Both the position numbers and the translations under genes were made by a program. DNA of 64,000 bases from Berberis thunbergii. Its lineage: Eukaryota > Streptophyta > Magnoliopsida > Ranunculales > Berberidaceae. Location: contig QNQO01000502.1 of the NCBI GenBank assembly GCA_003290165.1, positions 496,001-560,000 on the forward strand, written 5' to 3'. The notes below the pieces were generated by a model that saw nothing but the letters and a program-made list of their open reading frames with translations, was not told where the DNA came from and made no database searches. How positions within the stretch are numbered: position 1 is the stretch's first letter; each line of letters opens with the position of its first letter. This document shows positions 1-10,394 of the stretch, one piece after another.

Positions 1-494
1 TTTTATACCTTTACCCATTCTCTTTAAAATACAATCACAAACATTATCTATAGAAGGGATAGAAATGTAAAACACTTAAAACCTGACAAAAAAGTGGCTA
101 TAAAGCCTGGTTGTCTAGAATTGAGAATCACAAAATAATTAGGATAAGTTCTAGGTGAAGCTAAAAAAAATTTGAAATTTGCGAATCTAATATGATCATA
201 ATACAATTTCAAAGAAAAAATAGTTTATATGATACTCAAATTTTATACGAGTTGGCTAATGGTATATATTTTCATTGAATTCTATCGTTATTATTTTAGA
301 TATTAATTTTAATTATTTATTGCATTGAAAATAAAATAAAAAATGCACTTGAAAAGTATCGAGCTCAGGTCTTTTAGTAAAAGTGATAAACCTCCAACCA
401 CTACACCAACAAAAACATTTTTGAATATTTTCATAAACAATTAACTTATTGTATTCTGCATTATATCCCTCGTCCCTTAGTAGGTCCACCCATG
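1..494. mobile_element. hAT-type non-autonomous transposon, 3' part
   Basis: This stretch matches, with small changes, the right-hand part of the complete element at 30997-31977 (shared from about 31320 on), and both end in the same terminal inverted repeat, GGTCC(A/G)CCCATG. The left end lies outside the window. Relative to the complete copy it lacks about 110 bp near position 320 and the G/C palindrome near the right end. There is no coding capacity. The hAT assignment comes from the other copy, which has an 8-bp target duplication and a CAGGGGCGGACC terminus. Confidence 0.8.
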
Positions 495-1364
495 CCTGAA
501 TCTACGGTGCCTGATCCAGACACCAAACAGGCACCCTGGATCAGGCATAGTAGTCGTGCTCGAAAGCTAATTAGAATATAGGTTGAGTATAAGGAGTTAC
601 AATATTCCCATTTATCAAAAGGAATAACTTCACATATATGAATAAAAACTTCTCGAATAATCCCTAAAGTTCAAACTGATCTCGATGAATATAACTTATT
701 CCGATTGCATTTTCATACAAGATAATTAGCATTAGTAATAGTAAACATGACTTCATGATTATGTAAACCATAAAGTACTACTATTATAAAGGTCACTAGT
801 TAAAGTGTAGACCATATTGAGCCATGCAAATAGAAGGGGAAGGTGATGAGAAATTGTGACATCCATACTGCAAAAGCATGACGAAATATATAGAGAAGAG
901 ATTAGATTGTCATATAATACAAATAGAAGGGGAAGGTGATGAGAAATGGGATTTTACTTTGTCTGTCAAACAATCTTTATCTCTCTCATTGTTTATGACT
1001 GAGAGCTACACAACACCCCCCATTATATTTTTGTATTTTTGTGTTCATTGACCATGAAAGCATGAATGAAAGTTCCAAAAGTTCTCATGTCATGCTGATG
1101 GTTTAGATTGGTATACATTCGGCTTACAGTATGGGCTATAAGTTTGGGTCTGAGTCCAGACTCAGCATTGAAGGTAATTAAGCCCATCTATATATCGACG
1201 TGGTTAATTTAATGCCTCAAATGAAATTGAATTATTGAAGTACATGTTCTTCTGAAACCACTCTTAATCAGTGAAGACTCACCGATTTAGGGTTTACGTT
1301 TAATGATATTAAAAGAGAAAAAAAAGCCACAAACTTGGTAAATGAATGATTTGAATTTACCTGT
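495..1364. repeat. Duplicated flank block U, copy 1
   Basis: From about 590 to 1364 this DNA is a diverged copy of 19690-20787 plus 21344-21480, and its last 200 bp also match 44303-44507. It is non-coding flank of the F-box cluster. Positions 495-582 could be read as a short copia-like peptide ending SSRARKLIRI, but that is weak. The block is cut at 1364 by a gypsy LTR. The uninterrupted version (ATTTACCTGTGTTTTCC) survives at 21470. Confidence 0.7.
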
Positions 1365-2046
1365 TGATGATACATTAAATCGTCATCTGATTGGCATGTA
1401 CATGTGTTATGATCTCGTCAACAAAACTTAACAGGCCCGATCGCATGCTCAGTCCAGCGAGGCCCAAATATCTGAACCCATTATTCGCAGGATCTAGACT
1501 GTTGGATCCGAGTTGCAATGAAACAGTAAGCCCATACGTCACGCAATCAGGCTCAATACTCGTAAGACCTTTAAGGCAAGTATCTGAGAGATCTACCCAA
1601 GACAGACAGACAAACCAACAACACATTGGATCTATCTAGGAAACATATATTAGAGTATAAGTCGGACAAAGAAACTTCCTTACATGGACAACACTCAGAA
1701 AGGGAAACCTCTCCTGCAGATCAAAGAGCACAAGTCGTGTAGGGAAATTATCCCACATAGACAGCTCTCAATTAGGAAATGATCTCCACAACAAGATCTT
1801 TTTCTCTAAACTACACCACCAAAGGCCTAGTCGAACAAGGACTCCTACACTATAAAAAGGAGATAAGGTCAATGAGCTTGAGGTATGTTACATGATCTCA
1901 ATTTACAATTTAAGCCTCTCTTAAGCCTTATCTAACTTAAGCATCGGAGTGCCATCGGCCGCCACACGGTGGTCATTGGCTTAAGTTTGCTACCTGTGCA
2001 GGTCTGGGTAAGTAGCGAGGAAAAAGAGCAGGAATCAACTACATCA
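1365..2046 (+). mobile_element. 5' LTR of Tat-like Ty3/gypsy element
   Basis: The LTR begins TGATGATACAT and ends CTACATCA, so it has the short inverted termini TGATG/CATCA. It contains a TATA box (TATAAAA, 1851-1857) about 195 bp before its end. The following bases, TTTGGCGCTGTCCGTGGGGA, resemble the conserved segment just after the LTR in plant Tat/Ogre-type gypsy elements. A diverged LTR of the same family lies at 43768-44302. The left boundary is set by the paralogous empty site at 21470. Confidence 0.8.
1851..1857 (+). promoter_or_regulatory. TATA box in gypsy LTR
   Basis: TATAAAA in a CTACACTATAAAAAGGAG context inside the LTR is the expected U3 promoter position. The related LTR at 43768-44302 has TATATAAG at 44112-44119 in the matching place. 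Confidence 0.55.
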
Positions 2047-2066
2047 GTTTGGCGCTGTCCGTGGGG
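2047..2066 (+). promoter_or_regulatory. Post-LTR primer-binding region (Tat type)
   Basis: GTTTGGCGCTGTCCGTGGGG directly follows the LTR end. Plant Tat-lineage elements carry a very similar TTGGCGCCGTCTGTGGG stretch at this position. It marks the junction from LTR to internal region. Confidence 0.6.
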
Positions 2067-2231
2067 AATAACAGAGTTTCTCAGAAATAACAATAGTACC
2101 TCCTTTTCCAGAGAATCAATGAGATGGTGACAACAAGGTCTCTCAGCAGTGGAGTCGCGACGAAAACCTCAAACACTTGAAGCAATAGAGCGCCGTCCAC
2201 TTCAGCGCCACAGCAACTACGAAAGGAACCT

Positions 2232-2580
2232 TTGCAGACCCTCGTACCAGCAGCAGCCATGGTAGACTCAAGGGTGAATCTACTGTCAACTCATATACAA
2301 CAAATCTTGCAAACAGTGAAGATACTCAAATCCATGAAACAGAAGCCGGATGAGACGTTGAGGGCATACGTCACGCACTTCAATGATGAGTTGACTCTCG
2401 TCAACAATTGTAACGATGCAACAACCATCACAGCCTTCACCGATGGTCTGAGGAACGACAATTTCTATGACTTCTTAACTTTGGACCCCTCGTCAAATAT
2501 GGTAGACCTACTGAAGGAAACACATAATTACATCGTTATAGACGAGAAATTAACCACCTCTGTCCCTAGGGATGAGGTAG
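2232..2580 (+). pseudogene. gypsy gag fragment
   Basis: The frame contains the motif KQKPDETLRAYVTHFNDE and a following FTDGLRNDNFYDFLT, typical of the Retrotrans_gag domain of Tat-like elements. It stops only because an hAT element is inserted at 2581. Past that element the frame resumes at 3678 (EEKNKEYCNEVCVLHGV). The N-terminal half of gag is missing or too degraded to read. It is a dead copy. Confidence 0.75.
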
Positions 2581-3669
2581 TAGGGTGTTAATCGGTTTGG
2601 TCGGTTCAAAGTTGGACAAAAACCAAACCGAACCAGGAATTCGATTTTCGGTTTGGTTCGGTTCACATTTATCAAATAAATAACCAAACCGATCAGTTTG
2701 GTTCCGGTTCGGTTAATTTTGGTTTTTTCCCTTTTATTCTTTTTCTTTTATTTATTTTTCGTTGCTACATACAACCGAGTTGGCTCTAGCACAAAAAGAA
2801 TAAGTCAAAGCTACAAAGAATGGAAATAAGGAAATGAAGCTTGGTTTGCAAATGAGGAGAACCCAGAGACAGAGATAGTGCAAATAAAATAAAAGAGAAA
2901 ATAGAAGGGGAAACGGTAAAGGAAAAACAAATTTCAGATGAACACAGATAGTTTCAAAGCTTCGACTATTCATTTATAGAGAATTCTTTCAATTTTTTCT
3001 TGCCTATTTTTCTTGATAATTCCATAAGATTAATTTTTTTTTGCCCTATCTATCATATACACAATACAATAACATCATACAAAAAACTATAACCATGAGT
3101 CCATGACTACATTGTTTGCATCTTAATCTATTTCCACCACACCCATGTGATGATCTGAATAAGACTGAAACCTTCTATGACGATTCCACAAGTCTCGTAA
3201 TTTCATCCTGCAAGAAGTTTTTTTTTATCAAATTAGAAGTGTTGAAGTAGTCGCCATCACCAATACTCATCTTTACTGCAAGCAAGCAAGTGAAAAGTTT
3301 GGTTTTCTTCAATAAGATTGAGTCAAACTCTGTCTCTTTACCTCAACTTGCAAGTTAAAAAAGAGAAAAAAAAGACATTGAGGGCGGGGATGTGGGGTGC
3401 ATTGGAATGGGGTGAGAATTTAAATAAGAGTGAGTTGGTGGGGGATTAAATAAGAGAGAGAGGATTAGGGGATTAAAAACAAGATAAACAAAAGGGTTCT
3501 GTTCGGTTGTTTTGGATGTGTGAAAAACAAAAACTGAAACCGAACCAAACCAACTCGGTTTGGTTTTCTAATGTTCGGTTTTGGTTTTTCTCGGTTCGGA
3601 CTTTTTCGATTATATTTCGATTTGGTTCGTCCGGTTCGGTCGGTTTTCAGTAACCAATTAACACCCCTA
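2581..3669. mobile_element. hAT-type element inserted in gypsy gag
   Basis: The 1089-bp element starts TAGGGTGTTAATCGGTT, and its right end reads TAGGGGTGTTAATTGGTT on the other strand. It is flanked by an 8-bp target duplication with one mismatch (TGAGGTAG 2573-2580, CGAGGTAG 3670-3677). Both termini are rich in CGGTTCGGTTTGGT-like repeats that extend the inverted repeats inward. The interior is AT-rich with no transposase. Removing it restores the gag frame. Confidence 0.85.
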
Positions 3670-3677
3670 CGAGGTAG

Positions 3678-4347
3678 AGGAGAAAAATAAGGAGTACTGC
3701 AATGAAGTGTGTGTCCTACATGGAGTAAACTTGGAAACCGAGTTTTCCAACCGATCTCGAAAAAGGTTGCTCAGCAAACTGCAGACCAAATCAACCTATG
3801 AAGACCAATGGATGCAACGCATTCACTCCTAAAGCTCGATCTTGTCTCTAACTTTTTCACGAACAGGGACCTCCAAGGCGTTTGCACTCCACATAATGAT
3901 GCCCTGGTAATATCGGTCTCTATAATAAATTGGAAAGTGAGAAGATCTTTAGTGGACACTGGAAGTAGTACGAACGTGTTGTTCCTGTACACGTTCTGCA
4001 ACATGCAACTGAAAGAAGAAAACTTAAGCCCCTCGACACATCCCCTAGTCGGACCCAGCGATGAGAAATACTTCCCAATGGGGAGGATAAAATTAACAGT
4101 AGTAGCAGGAGAACCATGACTCCAAAAAATAATCCTTCAGGAGTTCAGGGTGGTCAATGCGCCGTCCACCTACAACATCATCCTGGAGAGACCCTGGCTT
4201 CACCTGATGGAGGTGGCGGTCTCCACTTTACACCAGTGCGTCAAATACACTGTCAATCAAACAATGGACACAACACGAGGAAATAAGCTGACCGCTGGAG
4301 ATTGCCACTACGCAGCACTGGAGTGGCTCGACAGGTTCATGACATAA
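3678..4347 (+). pseudogene. gypsy gag end and aspartic protease
   Basis: The frame picks up gag downstream of the hAT insertion and passes into a retropepsin. The active-site motif is VDTGSSTNVLF (about 3950-3985), preceded by HNDALVISVSI, which is typical of Tat-like proteases. A stop at 4119 and a frame change separate this from the protease C-terminus (VNAPSTYNIILERPWLH, 4150-4205). The element is inactive. Confidence 0.75.
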
Positions 4348-4694
4348 GGTAGAATCCAAGGGTTGTTGCTGTACAACGCCCTGGATTTTATTCAATTCCG
4401 CCCTAGCTTGCACCACTCTTGAGGAAATATTTGAACTACAGATCGAGACCACGACTGACGCTACCCAAAGCTCGGGTTCGGAACTGAGCGTGGACTCTCC
4501 CAACCTAGACCAGGAGGCCCTTGTCAACTCGAAAGGAAGACCAACGTTGGTCAACTCGAAGAGAAACCTGTGACCGTGTATCTGGACAACCCTAGTAACA
4601 ACAGAGCCATCCAAATAGGTTCCTGTCTAAGCAAAGAGTTCGCGAACAGCTGATAACACTGCTGTGACAGAACTAAGACGTCTTCGCTTGGACA

Positions 4695-5676
4695 ATGAGG
4701 GACATGGTGGGAATATATCCTTTAATAATCACCCATCGAATGACTGTAGATCCAACACAAAAATCGATCAGACAGAAGAAAAGGCATGTGGCCCCTGAGA
4801 GGAACCAAATTATAAATGAAGGAGTGCAGAGGCTACTAAACGCCGACATAATCAAAGAGGCACGGTATCCAGATTGGCTGACGAACACCGTCCTAGTAAA
4901 AAAAAATGGAAAGTGGAGAGTCTATGTTGACTACACCGATTTGAACAAATCATGCCAGAAGGACAATTTTTCACTTCCCTACATCGATCAAATTGTAGAT
5001 ACCACTTTCAGACATGGCCTCCTAAGTTTCATGAACTCCTATTCCGGATATAACCATATATAGATGCACCCCCGGACCAAGAGAAAACATCTTTATAATC
5101 GAAAGAGAGATACACTACTATCGGGTAATGCCATTCGACCTAAAAAACACGGGTGCAACATACCAATGGTTAGTGAATCAGATGTTTGAAAGCCAAATTG
5201 TAAGGAACATGGAGAGTTACATAGACGACATGCCAGTTAGGAGCCTCTACAGCCCAAATCACATATCTGATATTGTCGAAGCATTTGGTCGACTCAAGTA
5301 TCGGATGAAGCTCAACTCGCAGGAGTGCACGTTTGGGGTCGAGTCGGGCAAATTCCTAAATTACATAGTGAACCAAAGAGGAATAGAAGTAGATCCAAAA
5401 CAGATCCATGCTCTTCTCGATATGAAGTCCTCGACCTCCATCAGGGAAACTCAGAGCATGATTGGGAGGGTAGCAACACTTAATAGGTTTATCTCTAAAT
5501 CATCAGACAAGTGCCTTCCTTTCTTCAAGATTCTCAGAGGAAGTAAAGCCTTCAACTTGGATGACGAGTGCAAACATGCCTTTCAGAACCTAAAGTCATA
5601 CATGGGAAATACCGAGCTATTCTCAAAGCCAACCCTAGGAGAGACACTTTATTTGTATCTAGCCGTCTCGGATTAG
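4695..5676 (+). pseudogene. gypsy reverse transcriptase
   Basis: The RT fingers and palm are readable: VLVKKNGKWRVYVDYTDLNK, then a stop and frameshift near 5060, then MPFDLKNTGATYQ and the catalytic YIDDM (about 5220). The conserved second half LNSQECTFGVESGKFLNYIV follows. The stop after YNHI and the frame change before 5128 show this is a decayed copy. Family order PR-RT-RH fits Ty3/gypsy. Confidence 0.85.
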
Positions 5677-5701
5677 GCCGTCAGTTCAGCTCCTGCATGA
5701 A

Positions 5702-6060
5702 ATGATAAAGGGGTACAGAATACTATGCCAGCAAAACTTTCGTCGAAGCCGAAGAAAATTATCCGGGTCTATGGAAGCTAGCTTTGGCGTTGGTCATCTC
5801 TTCCAGGAAGCTAAGACCCTACTTTCATGCCGACTCACAGTTCTGACAGAACACTTGCTTCACACAGTGTTTCACAAATCAGAATTATCTGGTAGAATAG
5901 TTAAATGGTCGGTGGAACTAGGACAGTTTGACATCTACGCTCCAAGAACGGCCATAAAAGCCCAAGCATTAGCCGACTTCATCACCGAGTTTATAGGCGA
6001 AAGGGAATAGGATCCGAACAGCTCAAAGCAGAGACCAGACGAGCCAGGTTGGATACTGCA
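5702..6060 (+). pseudogene. gypsy RNase H remnant
   Basis: The frame ends with KWSVELGQFDIYAPRTAIKA and QALADFITEF, the standard end of the Tat-type RNase H. The upstream part is frameshifted relative to the RT. No integrase follows. The coding similarity stops at about 6060, so the 3' half of the element is lost or replaced. Confidence 0.75.
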
Positions 6061-6312
6061 CTCTGACGTACGGGCCAGTGATATTCACGTAATTATTACA
6101 TAATATATCCCTTAATTTATATATGTTAGTGTTTCAATAGGCCATGGACATATTGGTTGGAAGACATGGATGGTAGAAGCCTTATGTGACCATGGAATGT
6201 AGAACACCTTAAAAAATATTACTAATAAAAAAACTTTTATTTTTTTTCAAATTTTCGCTACTTCCAATCAGCCTTCCAATGTCTGACTCCTTACCTACTT
6301 TATAAGGAGCAT
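6061..6312. other. AT-rich non-coding stretch
   Basis: I find no conserved coding frame or terminal repeat here. It joins the broken gypsy RNase H to the tandem-repeat region, and may be the deletion scar or non-coding 3' region of the same element. Confidence 0.4.
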
Positions 6313-6676
6313 AAGTCAGGACCAACAAGTCAAACTTATTGAGTGCGCTAGAATGACCAAAGTCAGACTTATTGCAAAAGTCAGGACGACCACAGTCATG
6401 CTCGCACTCTATAGATGCAAGTCAGGATGGCCAAAGTCAGACTTATCGCACAAGCTAGGACTACCACAGTCAGGCTTGCACTCTATGAACGCAAGTCAGG
6501 ACGACCAATGTCAGACTTATCGCACAAGTCAGGATGACGACAATCAAGCTTGCATTCTAGAACACAAGTCAGGACGACCACAATCAGGCTTGCACTCTTT
6601 ATACATAAGTCAGGACCCCCAAGTCAGACTTATTGAGCGAGCTAGGACGACCACAGTCAAACTTGTACTTATATTG
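6313..6676. repeat. Tandem repeat, about 66-bp unit
   Basis: The segments AGTCAGGACGACCACAGTCA and GGCTTGCACTCTATA recur in alternation about five times with spacing near 66 bp (starts near 6313, 6382, 6420, 6490 and 6565), with substitutions. The apparent open frame at 6353-6688 is the repeat read through and not a gene. It probably belongs to the non-coding part of a gypsy element. Confidence 0.65.
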
Positions 6677-7085
6677 CTCGAAGCCTAGTCTGAATAGAAC
6701 GGGCGACGATGACCTAGAAAATGAGAGCTTAGTCCGTGCTCATGTAGCTTGGTGAAGATGACTTACCAGGGATCATTGTCCAACTACAAATAATGATCGT
6801 CAAACTTATTGCTCGAAGCCTAGTCCGAATAGAACAGGCGACGACGACCTAGAAAGTGGGAGCTTAGTCAGTGCTCATGTAGCCTGGTGAAAACGGTTTT
6901 GCCAGGGATCATAGTCCAATTACAGATAATGATCGCTGAACTTATTTCTTGAAGCCTAGTCCGAATAAAACGGGAGATGACGACTTAGAAAATGGGAGCT
7001 TAGTTAGAACTTATGTAGCTTGGTGAAGACATCTTGCCTGTGATCATGGTCCTTTCGCAGACAATGATCGCTGAACCTTATTGCT
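6676..7085. repeat. Tandem repeat, about 135-bp unit, three copies
   Basis: The phrase GAAGCCTAGTCCGAATA starts at 6680, 6815 and 6951, giving periods of 135 and 136 bp. Each unit also holds GGGAGCTTAGT, TGTAGCTTGGTGAAGA, GCCAGGGATCAT and AATGATCGCTGAA. A fourth start at 7083 (GCTCAAAC) is degenerate. It follows directly from the 66-bp array. There is no coding signal. Confidence 0.75.
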
Positions 7086-7677
7086 CAAACATCCTGTTTG
7101 TAAATAATAGACCAGTGATAAAAACGGTAGTACAATCAACACCTGTATAACCTGACATATGCTCACCTGGATCGTTGGGAGCAACGCTTAGCAAGCTTCG
7201 GCTACTGATATAAAATCAAAACTGAAGCTATGACCCAGTACTTAAGAAAGTCAAAAGAAGTCAACGTAAGAAAAGTAAAAGCGTCAGGATCAAGCATGCA
7301 AGAAACAGACTAGCGCAATAACATGATAACACAATCTAGATACAAAGGGTACATGCACACAAATTTACTTGATAAACACTCTTTAAATTACTTCAAAAGT
7401 TACAATTGTTTTGGAAAACTTGTTCCAAAGGCCGAAGAGCCACTTATATCAAGAAGAACTGCGGGGAATAAAACAACATTATCTGAAGTCGGTCTTGAGG
7501 CCCAGACGAGGCCCGCCAATGAGGAGACGTAAACAGAGCCTGAATCTAAGCCCAATCAAATCAGAGCCTAAATCCAGACTTGACACGTGTTCTCTCATAA
7601 AGAAGAAGAACGTTGCACAAAAAAAAGAGCCATGGACGCCTCCACGAATGCATCTCCATTAAGGAGAAACTATTCCA
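7086..7677. other. Non-coding spacer before F-box gene A
   Basis: I see no conserved protein. The DNA around 7200-7660 resembles leader or spacer DNA of LTR elements but lacks recognisable ends. It leads into the 3' flank of F-box gene A, which begins to match the A' copy (47480 onward) at about 7665. Confidence 0.35.
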
Positions 7678-7743
7678 GACGCCCTTTCGGATGCAACATA
7701 TATAAACAGAGACGCCCTTTCGGATGCAACATATATAAACAGC
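7678..7743. repeat. 33-bp direct repeat, two copies
   Basis: GACGCCCTTTCGGATGCAAC followed by ATATATAAACA occurs at 7678-7710 and again directly after. The paralogous 3' flank at 47510-47545 carries a single version, so this is a recent local duplication downstream of gene A. Confidence 0.8.
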
Positions 7744-7916
7744 CGTGCACATAGTTGAAACCTTTGCTATTTTAAGCAGTATCATAAAAATGCCAAGTCA
7801 CGGCTTCCATTTCTCCACTCTGATCACTGCTCAGAGAAACACACAAACATGAAAAAAAAAACTAAATATCAATAAACGAAATAAAAACAATTAAAGTACA
7901 TTATTTTATAGTACTA

Positions 7917-9449
7917 TTATGATGGTATACTCAACGGGGTATAGTATGTGACTGAATAATCCTCAACAAGGCAGCTTTGCTCCTTAGGAACCGGAAACAA
8001 AGTTTTGCTCCATTTTCCATATTGATTTCCGCCTTCATCGTCTCCTCTCCTGAAGATGTGAACAAGGTCTTTCTTGAGGGGAATAATGATAAACACATGA
8101 TAATTGCTACTAGTATTTTGAAGAATAAACTCATACAACAAGACTTTAGTCGGAGAACTGCTAAACTATACGCAAGAACATAAATGATCAGGATCAGTGG
8201 GAAATAACAATGTTTACCTCATTGAACTTCCATCCTCTGTAGCATTCATTAGTGACACGAGGCTTGCAACATGAGGAGTTGCACGAAAACAACAGCCTGG
8301 AAGCCCAGAAACCCTGAGATCCCTGAAAACTCCTTGGGTTGGATTGTAGGAAGAAAGGACAGTAAAGTTCCATAAAAGCAAAATGTCACCATTGATGGAA
8401 ATTTTTATAATTGGGTTAGTCTGCAGGCTCCGTACGCTGGTCGGCGGTTCGATAACATATTTTTTCACCCAGGACTCATTGACTCCATATTCCATCATCA
8501 TCCAGATCACAACAGCCATATTATTGTACCTGAAAGGAATAGCGCAAAGTTTGCCTTCCAGTACCCGTAACTGGATGTCACCAAGACGTGGATGTTGGGA
8601 TAACAGTTCGTTCCCAACAAAGGCAGAAGGTGTTGGAAGTGGAGCCAGGAATTTTTCTTCATGAATGTCAAAACATCCAAGAAAACCAGAGTCTACGTCG
8701 CTCAGCATCCAATGAAGATTATCATTCACGAATGCATAGGTTCCAGATAGAAGTGCGTATGGGGCATCATCTAAACTTCTCCAACTCACGGACCCAAATG
8801 TGTATATCTGCACTTCTAACTTCAACAAGGGTCCATCATCATCTCTGTTTGTATAAACCATTCGTACAACTTTGTACTGATTAGTAATGGGATCAAATCC
8901 GAACCCAGAAATTGTACCATAGCCTTTGCCTTTTTCGGACTTGGGGAGAGTCATGTATTCTCCAAGGATCGGATTGCAGATGTATACTGGCTCATGATTC
9001 ATGAATTGTGAGAAACAAAGAAGACCATTGCATGACTCCACGTCTATGACATCACATCCATTGAGTTGGGCATTCAATGCCATTGTGCCTTTGTGAAGAG
9101 AAGGAGCACTCTCATCAAAGTGGTTCTCAGCCTCTACATAGTACAGATCATCATCGGAAGACCAAATGAGAAGGCCCGGAGACGATTTGGAGAGGTGCAT
9201 CTTAGTGAAGTGAGGACTGGTGGCTATGTTGCGCCAAGGTTTTGAAACACACCGGCAGAAGCCGATGGACTTCACAGGGAGTCTGCAAAAGATGTCCATC
9301 AGAACTTCTTGTGGAAGCATCGATATGGATGTTGGTATGATCACCTGTTGTTGCTGCTGCTCCGACTGCAGGTTGTTTCTCCCTTCAGAAATGTTCATTT
9401 CCTCAAAAACTTGTTGTAATTCTTGAGGTTTTGATCCTTCTTTGTCCAT
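7917..9449 (-). CDS. F-box protein, At3g07870-like (gene A)
   Basis: F-box proteins recruit substrates to SCF (SKP1-cullin-F-box) ubiquitin ligases; the substrate here is unknown. Exon 1 runs 9449 to 8218 and exon 2 from 8049 to 7917, joined by a GT-AG intron (GTAAAC donor, CTTCAG acceptor) in phase 2, giving about 454 residues. The F-box is at residues 42-86 (LPQEVLMDIFCRLPVKSI, RCVSKPW). The F-box-associated region carries ESCNGLLCFS, VYICNPILGEYMTLP, GFGFDPITNQYKVVRM and YGVNESWVKKY. An acidic, Gln-rich N-tail precedes the F-box. I chose the ATG at 9449, because the frame extends upstream only through TTG codons and no ATG. Exon 2 encodes a short polar tail (GGNQYGKWSKTLFPVPKEQS). No stop or frameshift is visible. 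Gene D is a diverged paralogue in opposite orientation. Confidence 0.86.
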
Positions 9450-9583
9450 TTTGTTGAACTTTCTCAAGGAAGCAAAGAACAACAAGGAACAAATAGTCTA
9501 ATTTTCTTCTCCATATGATGAAGCACAAAAATAAAAAATGTGAATGAAAATTTAGTGTGGCTCAAGGCAAACCCTAAGTTGGG

Positions 9584-9591
9584 TTTATATA
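9584..9591 (-). promoter_or_regulatory. TATA box of F-box gene A
   Basis: On the minus strand TATATAAA lies about 135 bp upstream of the ATG at 9449, a plausible distance for a plant core promoter with a short 5' UTR. In the duplicate 5' flank at 38620 the same site reads TTGTATAAAC, a weakened form, upstream of a truncated gene. Confidence 0.5.
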
Positions 9592-9599
9592 ATACAATT

Positions 9600-10390
9600 G
9601 AACATAGGTTAGATTAGAAAATTTCACCATATATGTTAAGAAATTGATCTAATTTTTTTTTCTCCATAAATGTGAAAATATTCCCTAAAGATATATATTT
9701 ATTTTCCACAAATTTTATAGTCACTTGGTTACTCTTTTACCATTTTGAGATATGAGAGTTAATCTTTTTCCTATAGAAATTAATCTATATGCATCTATGG
9801 CAAACAAATTAATCTATATTCATCTATAGCAAACAATTTCCATTTTGTTATTATAATCATCCACTTATGCATTAGACATGCCTTTTACATGGAAAATACA
9901 TAAGAAATTCCATTTGAAGTAATTCCAGATATTTTTTTGTAAATAGGAGATATGGCTAAGCTTGAAGTTTCTCCATTTATTATTGCATATATAGTAATTA
10001 TATATTAATCTTCGGTCTATACCAGTCATGTACTGAATCCTCACTATAACCATCCAACATATCCATTAGACACGCAAAGACATGGAAAAACTTATGAAAA
10101 TTTCCATTTGATGAAGCGATTTTAGATTCCAAATAATTAGTATTTGAAACATGTCATTTGTGGCGACATCTTATGTAGTGCATATTATAGGAATCTAATT
10201 AATCGGTGCTGTAAGAGATTATGTGAAAAAAGAAGTTCTGAAGGATAGAGATAAAAAGTTGGAAAGGTACGTCTTGGAACAGGCCTCTTGGTGTAAATGA
10301 AAAATTGCAACTCTTAGACATCCACCTGTTGATAAAATTTTAATCTGTGCAGTTCATCCTAAAATTTTAATCTGTGTTAATCTGTTGATG
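9600..10390. repeat. Upstream flank of gene A, inverted copy of 13040-13390
   Basis: The segment includes AACTCTCATATCTCAAA-type and CATTTGGTTAC-type words that reappear on the other strand at 13180-13260. A direct copy of its central part lies on either side of the LINE at 39185-41732. It is AT-rich with no gene. It is the shared intergenic and promoter-distal region of the F-box duplicates. Confidence 0.6.
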
Positions 10391-10394
10391 TCCA

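Noticed and set aside
2752..2973. A 73-residue Leu/Phe-rich frame
   Set aside because: It lies wholly within the AT-rich interior of the hAT element and has no support.
6353..6688. A 111-residue protein
   Set aside because: The frame runs along the 66-bp tandem repeat; the protein is itself a repeat of the same words and has no start context.
7678..7743. Start of a CRISPR-like or satellite array
   Set aside because: Only two adjacent copies without spacers, in a plant genome; a simple 33-bp duplication.
9449..9485. A longer start for gene A giving 12 extra residues (FFASLRKFNK)
   Set aside because: That extension begins at a TTG, not an ATG, and the paralogous flank at 38510 is not conserved as coding. 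The ATG at 9449 is preferred.
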